From positions 62,001 to 126,000 of the forward strand of contig CAJBEZ010000008.1 in assembly GCA_903952205.1 (NCBI GenBank): a stretch of DNA of 64,000 nucleotides. Reading direction: 5' to 3'. Under the pieces are notes generated by a model, which made no database searches, was not told where the DNA came from, and saw nothing but the letters and a program-made list of their open reading frames with translations. The translations under genes and the position numbers were made by a program. Shown in pieces: positions 59,827 to 64,000 of this stretch (position 1 is the first letter of the stretch; each line of letters begins with the position of its first letter). The stretch is from an uncultured Desulfomonile sp. Lineage in GTDB: Bacteria > Desulfobacterota > Desulfomonilia > Desulfomonilales > Desulfomonilaceae.

Positions 59827-62800
59827 ATGACAGTTTCACGCCGCGAATTCTTAGTGATTTCAGGCGTGGCCGGTGCGGGCTTGGCTCTTTCTTCTCTAGG
59901 CATCGACATGGGGCCTGTTAAGGCCTACGCCCAAGAGTTGAAGAAAATTGACAAAATGAAGTCAGCCAAGCAGTCAACCACCATTTGTCCGTATTGCGCG
60001 GTAGGCTGCGGCCTAATTTGCAGTACAGACACGAAGGCCAAGAAGATAATTAACATTGAAGGGGATCCAGATCATCCTATCAACGAAGGCGCTTTGTGCG
60101 CAAAGGGAGCCTCCCTTTTTCAAACGACATCCAACAACCCGGATCGCTTAAAAAAGGTCCTTTATAGGGCCCCAGGCAGTGACAAGTGGCAGGAGAAGTC
60201 ATGGGAATGGGCCTTGGGAGAAATAGCGAAACGGGTAAAAGCTACACGCGACGGCAACTTCATTGAAAAAAACGCTAAAGGTGAAACCGTAAACCGAGTG
60301 GAGGCAATTGCTCATATCGGAAGCGCCGCTCTGGATAACGAGGAATTGTGGCCCTTGCAGGCGATGATGAGAGCCTTGGGCCTAGTTTATATTGAACATC
60401 AGGCCCGCATATGACACAGCGCTACAGTACAGGCTCTGGCAGAGTCTTTCGGTCGTGGCGCAATGACAAATCACTGGATAGACCTCAAAAACAGTGATTG
60501 CATCCTAATAATGGGCAGTAACGCTGCCGCCAATCATCCCATATCTATGAAGTGGGTCCAAAAAGCCAAAGATAATGGCGGTATTTTAATTTCGGTGGAT
60601 CCCCGGTACACTCAGACTTCCACTAAAGCTGATATCTATGCTCCATTGAGATCCGGGACCGATATTCCGTTCCTCGGCGGCATGATCAAGTATATTCTTG
60701 ATAACGAGAAATACTTCAAGGATTACGTTGTTAATTACACAAATGCTTCCTTTATTGTCGGCTCGAAATTCGACTTTCAGGATGGGCTCTTTGCCGGATA
60801 TGACCCGAAGACAAGATCCTATGATAAGACTTTCTGGGCCTTTGAGAGGGAGCAGGACGGTAGGGTAAAGCGTGATGACACTCTCCAGGATGCGAGATGT
60901 GTTTATCAATTACTAAAAAAACACTACTCTCGTTATACTCCAGAGCTTGTGTCATCAATTACAGGCACGCCCGTGCCCGATCTCTTAAAGGTTTATGAAG
61001 CTTACGCGTCTACCGGGACAAAAGACAAAGCCGGCACAATTATGTACGCGATGGGTTGGACTCAGCACACCGTTGGGGTTCAAAACATCAGAACTATGTG
61101 CATGATCCAGCTTCTTTTGGGAAACATGGGTATTGCTGGCGGTGGTGTCAACGCATTGAGGGGAGAGGCCAACGTTCAGGGTTCAACTGACCAGGGCTTG
61201 CTGTTTCATATACTTCCAGGCTATCTTGCTTACCCGCGAGCGAATCAAGCCAACATGGAAGCGTATCTCAAAGCAATAACCCCCAAGACGGCGGAACCCA
61301 TGTCTGCCAACTGGCCGCAAAACCTACCGAAATACTTCGTGAGTCTCATGAAGACCTTTTGGGGAGACAAGGCAACGAAGGAAAATGACTTCGGGTATGG
61401 TTGGCTCCCGAAATTGGATGCTGGGCAAAATTGTTCGTGGCTCAATCTGTTCGACGCAATGTATGAAGGAAGCATTAAGGGTTTCTTTGCATGGGGTCAA
61501 AACCCGGCATGTTCCGGGGCCAACGCACATAAAGTGAGGCAGGCCCTTGGCAAACTGGACTGGCTGGTTAATTTAAACATCTTTGACAATGAGACCGGCT
61601 CCTTCTGGAAAGGCCCTGGAATCGATCCCAAGAAGATTAAGACTGAAGTTTTCATGTTACCGTGCGCGGCTTCAGTTGAAAAGGAAGGCAGCATCAGCAA
61701 TAGTGGCCGGTGGGCCCAATGGCGATACAAGGCTGTTGACGCTTCCGGTATGGCAAAACCAGACGGAGACATTCTTGTAGAGTTGTTTGACAAGATCAGA
61801 GCTCTCTACAAGAAAGACGGAAAATTTCCTGAGCCAATCCTAAACCTAAAATGGGACTATGTTGACGCAAAAGGCCATTTTGATCCTCACAATGTGGCCA
61901 AGGAAATTAATGGTTACTTCTTAAAAGATGTTAAGATAGGAGAAACCGAATACAAAAAAGGAACTCCTGTCCCTGGCTTTGCTCTGCTGCAGGCTGATGG
62001 CAGCACTTCCTCCGGTAACTGGATATATTCCCAGAGCTACAATGCGGCAGGGAATAACATGGCCCGGCGTAAGAAAGATGATCCTACCGGTCTGGGTCTT
62101 TACCCCGAATGGTCCTGGGCATGGCCGGTCAACAGACGCATCATCTACAACAGGGCTTCGACAGATCTGAATGGTCAACCATGGAACCCAAAGAGAGCTT
62201 TACTAAAATGGGAGGAAGGCAAAGAGGTCGACGGAAAGAAGCAGCCAGGCAAGTGGGTTGGGGACGTCCCTGATGGACCTTGGCCACCAATGAGTGACAC
62301 CAAGGCGGGTAGATATCCGTTCATCATGAAACCCGATGGGTTAGCTTCCATATTTGGTCCGGGGCTGGCTGATGGCCCATTCCCTGAGCACTATGAACCT
62401 CTGGAATGCCCTGTTCCGAAGAATCAGATGTCCAATCAGTTTACCAATCCAACCATAAAAATTTTTGCCGGAGCCATGGACAAACACCTAACGTGCGACC
62501 CAAGATTCCCCTTTGTAGGTACCACTTATAGAGTTACTGAACATTGGCAGACGGGAATTATGACGAGGTGGCAACCCTGGTTGATTGAAGCGCAGCCTCA
62601 AATGTTTGTTGAGATGAGTGAAGAACTGGCTAAACTCCGAGGAATAAAGAACGGGGAAAAAGTCAAGGTTTCTTCAGTCCGAGGAGAACTGGAAGCAGTC
62701 GCTATTGTCACAACAAGATTCAGGCCATTCAAGATAGGAGATGTCACCGTGCACGAGGTAGGCATGCCATGGTGTTTCGGATGGATGACTCCCAAAAATG

Positions 62801-62910
62801 GAGGAGAAAGTGTAAACTTGCTTACTCCAAATGTGGGTGATCCTAACACCATGATCCCTGAATCAAAAGCGTTCATGGTCAATGTAACCAAGATGGAAGG
62901 AGGAGCGTAA
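59827..62910 (+). CDS. fdhA: Selenocysteine-containing formate dehydrogenase catalytic subunit
   Basis: A 1027-residue molybdo/tungsto-pterin enzyme that oxidises formate to CO2 in the periplasm. The reading frame is interrupted by TGA at 60412-60414, then runs on in the same frame; it must be read as Sec196, since the flanks HQARI and HSATVQALAESFGRGAMTNH match the Sec site of the E. coli FdnG protein. A Tat signal (SRREFL, then VISGVAGAGLALSSLG) is at the N-terminus and CPYCAVGCGLICSTDT with ALCAKGA carries a 4Fe-4S cluster. The start at 59827 follows AAAGGAG. The Fe-S subunit gene starts two bases after the stop. No membrane subunit gene follows, so a soluble FdhAB type is likely. The gene name is by family only. 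Confidence 0.93.
60412..60455 (+). promoter_or_regulatory. Bacterial SECIS element for UGA read-through
   Basis: The TGA codon at 60412 is followed by a hairpin with the apical stem AGGCTC (60431-60436) and GAGTCT (60442-60447) closing the five-base loop TGGCA, at 17 bases after the codon. This is the place where the SelB-binding hairpin sits in E. coli fdh genes. It includes the coding sequence for QALAES. The stem includes one G-U pair. Selenocysteine use requires selA, selB, selC and selD elsewhere in the genome. Confidence 0.75.
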
Positions 62911-62911
62911 A

Positions 62912-63559
62912 ATGTCTGAAGGATATTCGATTCTTGTGGACACCTCCAAATGCACCGCATGCCGTGGTTGTCAGATAGCTTGTAAACAATGGAACGGACT
63001 TCCTGGCACGCAAACCAAGAATGAAGGCACGTATGAGAATCCAGTCGACCTGTCGGCCGATACCTGGAAGATTCTGCGATATTCTGAAGGAACCGTTCCG
63101 AGTGGAGCTCCGTTCTGGTACTTTTTTTCTGAACAGTGCAGACATTGTCTTTCACCTGGATGTATGGCCGAATCAGAGAAGGGTGAAATTGTTCAAGATG
63201 AAAAGACGGGCGCAGTAATCTTCACTCCCAAAACGAAAAGTCTCAACTACGATGCGACGCGCGAAGGATGCCCTTATGACATTCCTCGGCAAAACCCTAA
63301 GACCAAGGAACTTTTCAAATGCACAATGTGTTTTGACCGTATCACCAACAACATGATTCCCGCATGTGTAAAATCATGCCCTACTGGAGCCATGGTATTT
63401 GGGGAAAGGCCAGAAATACTTGAAACCGCTAAAGCCAGAGTTCAGGAACTTTCCAAGAAATATCCTAACGCAAAGGCGATAAATCCAGACGAAGTAAGAG
63501 TCATCTACATTGTTACCGATGACCCCAAGAAATACTGGAAATTTGCAGCGGGGAAATAA
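62912..63559 (+). CDS. fdhB: Formate dehydrogenase iron-sulfur subunit
   Basis: A 215-residue ferredoxin-type subunit. Twelve Cys are arranged to hold three 4Fe-4S clusters: CTACRGCQIACKQWN (residues 15-28), CRHCLSPGC with a later EGCPYD, and CTMCFDRITNNMIPACVKSC. The membrane anchor helix found in E. coli FdnH is missing, and there is no signal of its own, so it is probably carried out with the Tat-exported catalytic subunit. It passes electrons from the active site to a cytochrome, such as a multihaem type. Stop is followed by a strong terminator. Confidence 0.92.
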   Translation: MSEGYSILVDTSKCTACRGCQIACKQWNGLPGTQTKNEGTYENPVDLSADTWKILRYSEGTVPSGAPFWYFFSEQCRHCLSPGCMAESEKGEIVQDEKTGAVIFTPKTKSLNYDATREGCPYDIPRQNPKTKELFKCTMCFDRITNNMIPACVKSCPTGAMVFGERPEILETAKARVQELSKKYPNAKAINPDEVRVIYIVTDDPKKYWKFAAGK

Positions 63560-63601
63560 AAAGAGAATTAAATTTTTCAATAAGTTTTTGTTGTAATATT
63601 G

Positions 63602-63639
63602 AGCCCCAAGGGTTGCGCTAACCCGAGGGGCTTTTTTTT
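63602..63639 (+). terminator. Rho-independent terminator after fdhB
   Basis: AGCCCC at 63602-63607 pairs with GGGGCT at 63627-63632, with an inner GGGTT/AACCC stem, and is followed by eight T residues. It lies 42 bases after the fdhB stop. The T-run and stem leave little doubt. The FdhE-like gene that follows would then need its own promoter, or read-through. Confidence 0.9.
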
Positions 63640-63702
63640 AGTTTAAGCAAGAGGTATTATCCAGGATAGGATTCAGGGCTTAACAATACAAGGAGGAATC
63701 AA

Positions 63703-64000
63703 ATGGTCTCAAGCGAGACTCCCCATCAGACAACACAAACAATTGAAGAATCACTGAACAGAATCAAAAATGACATTCCACAACTGTCAGGGATAGTAGA
63801 CGCTTTTAGGGATTTACTCATCAATGGGGCGATAGCGCAATCTGAGCTACCCATACCTCAGTTTGTTGATGAAAAGGTTGATCGGTTAAGATTCTCCCAA
63901 GGAATACCAATGCTTCATGAGAGAAAAATCCATGTCGACAGGGACGCCATTATGGGGGTTTCAGAGTTGCTGATTCCCTCTATGAAAAAAGGATTTCCCA
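63703..64000 (+). CDS. FdhE-like formate dehydrogenase accessory protein, C-terminus outside window
   Basis: The start of a gene cut by the right edge; 99 codons are visible. AGGAGG lies 6 bases before the ATG. The protein starts MVSSETPHQTTQTIEESLNR and contains SGIVDAFRDLLINGAIAQSE, then RLRFSQGIPMLHE. The helical pattern with a G-x-P-(M/L)-L block is reminiscent of FdhE, a cytoplasmic zinc/iron protein that helps formate dehydrogenase mature before Tat export. The position directly after fdhAB agrees. The Cys motifs of FdhE are further on and not visible, so the call rests on context and this weak pattern. Confidence 0.55.
   Translation, partial: MVSSETPHQTTQTIEESLNRIKNDIPQLSGIVDAFRDLLINGAIAQSELPIPQFVDEKVDRLRFSQGIPMLHERKIHVDRDAIMGVSELLIPSMKKGFP

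Noticed and set aside
60412-60414. TGA as a true stop or a pseudogene mutation in formate dehydrogenase
   Set aside because: The frame continues without shift, the context matches the Sec site of the family, and a SECIS-like hairpin follows.
1-64000. CRISPR array, tRNA, rRNA, transposase or phage genes
   Set aside because: None were seen. No regularly spaced repeats and no recognisable tRNA or rRNA sequence were found by eye; a short tRNA could still be missed.

Overview
The window looks like chromosomal DNA of a strictly anaerobic Gram-negative bacterium of the Desulfobacterota (former Deltaproteobacteria; a Syntrophobacter/Desulfomonile-like lineage is my guess). The pointers are a MetV/MetF pair of the Wood-Ljungdahl type next to an MvhD-like protein, ferredoxin-fused glutamate-synthase modules, a Tat-exported selenocysteine formate dehydrogenase, a ten-haem cytochrome c, GTP-dependent PEP carboxykinase, a GatCAB amidotransferase and LPS genes including an 8-amino-Kdo (Kdo8N) operon. 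No rRNA, tRNA, CRISPR array, transposase or phage gene was seen.

Region 1 (1-3979, minus strand) is an accessory surface locus. An inverse-autotransporter-like outer-membrane barrel carries one small C-terminal domain. Downstream are four short secreted proteins that are stand-alone versions of that domain, then a truncated secreted protein. Region 2 (4485-12343, plus strand) diverges from it across a 505-bp AT-rich gap and is a RiPP cluster. It has three Nif11-leader precursors with Val/Ala/Thr-rich cores ending in a common Cys-containing tail, a PoyD-like radical SAM epimerase, two paralogous B12-type RiPP maturation radical SAM proteins, and an overlapping MetX-like acyltransferase whose nucleophile is Cys instead of Ser. 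This is the best candidate for an undescribed system in the window. No exporter or leader peptidase is visible nearby.

Region 3 (12324-22551, minus strand) reads as one long transcription unit: MvhD-like protein, MetV, MetF, two ferredoxin/FMN glutamate-synthase-like proteins (the first with an eroded active-site loop), a fused glutaminase-GXGXG protein, a UbiE/MenG-type methyltransferase and a second large methyltransferase. Region 4 (22746-36878) holds LPS-core glycosyltransferases, an ACT protein, a soluble MgtE-like Mg-sensor protein next to an atypical NRAMP transporter (plus strand), envelope and RNA-processing genes, IF-1, and the kdnB-kdnA-kdsB operon.

Region 5 (37031-48499, plus strand) is mostly housekeeping: Ffh, PEPCK and GatCAB, broken by two secreted proteins of unknown function and the ten-haem cytochrome. 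Region 6 (48529-58986) has a lipoprotein, a pair of sensor kinases, O-acetylhomoserine sulfhydrylase, a Ski2-like helicase, a VIT/VWA protein and a flavodoxin-fold reductase. Region 7 (59152-64000) has a small membrane protein, then the formate dehydrogenase operon: a catalytic subunit read through an in-frame UGA (Sec196), an iron-sulfur subunit, a clear terminator, and the start of an FdhE-like gene cut by the window edge.

All family assignments come from reading motifs by eye; no database search was run.
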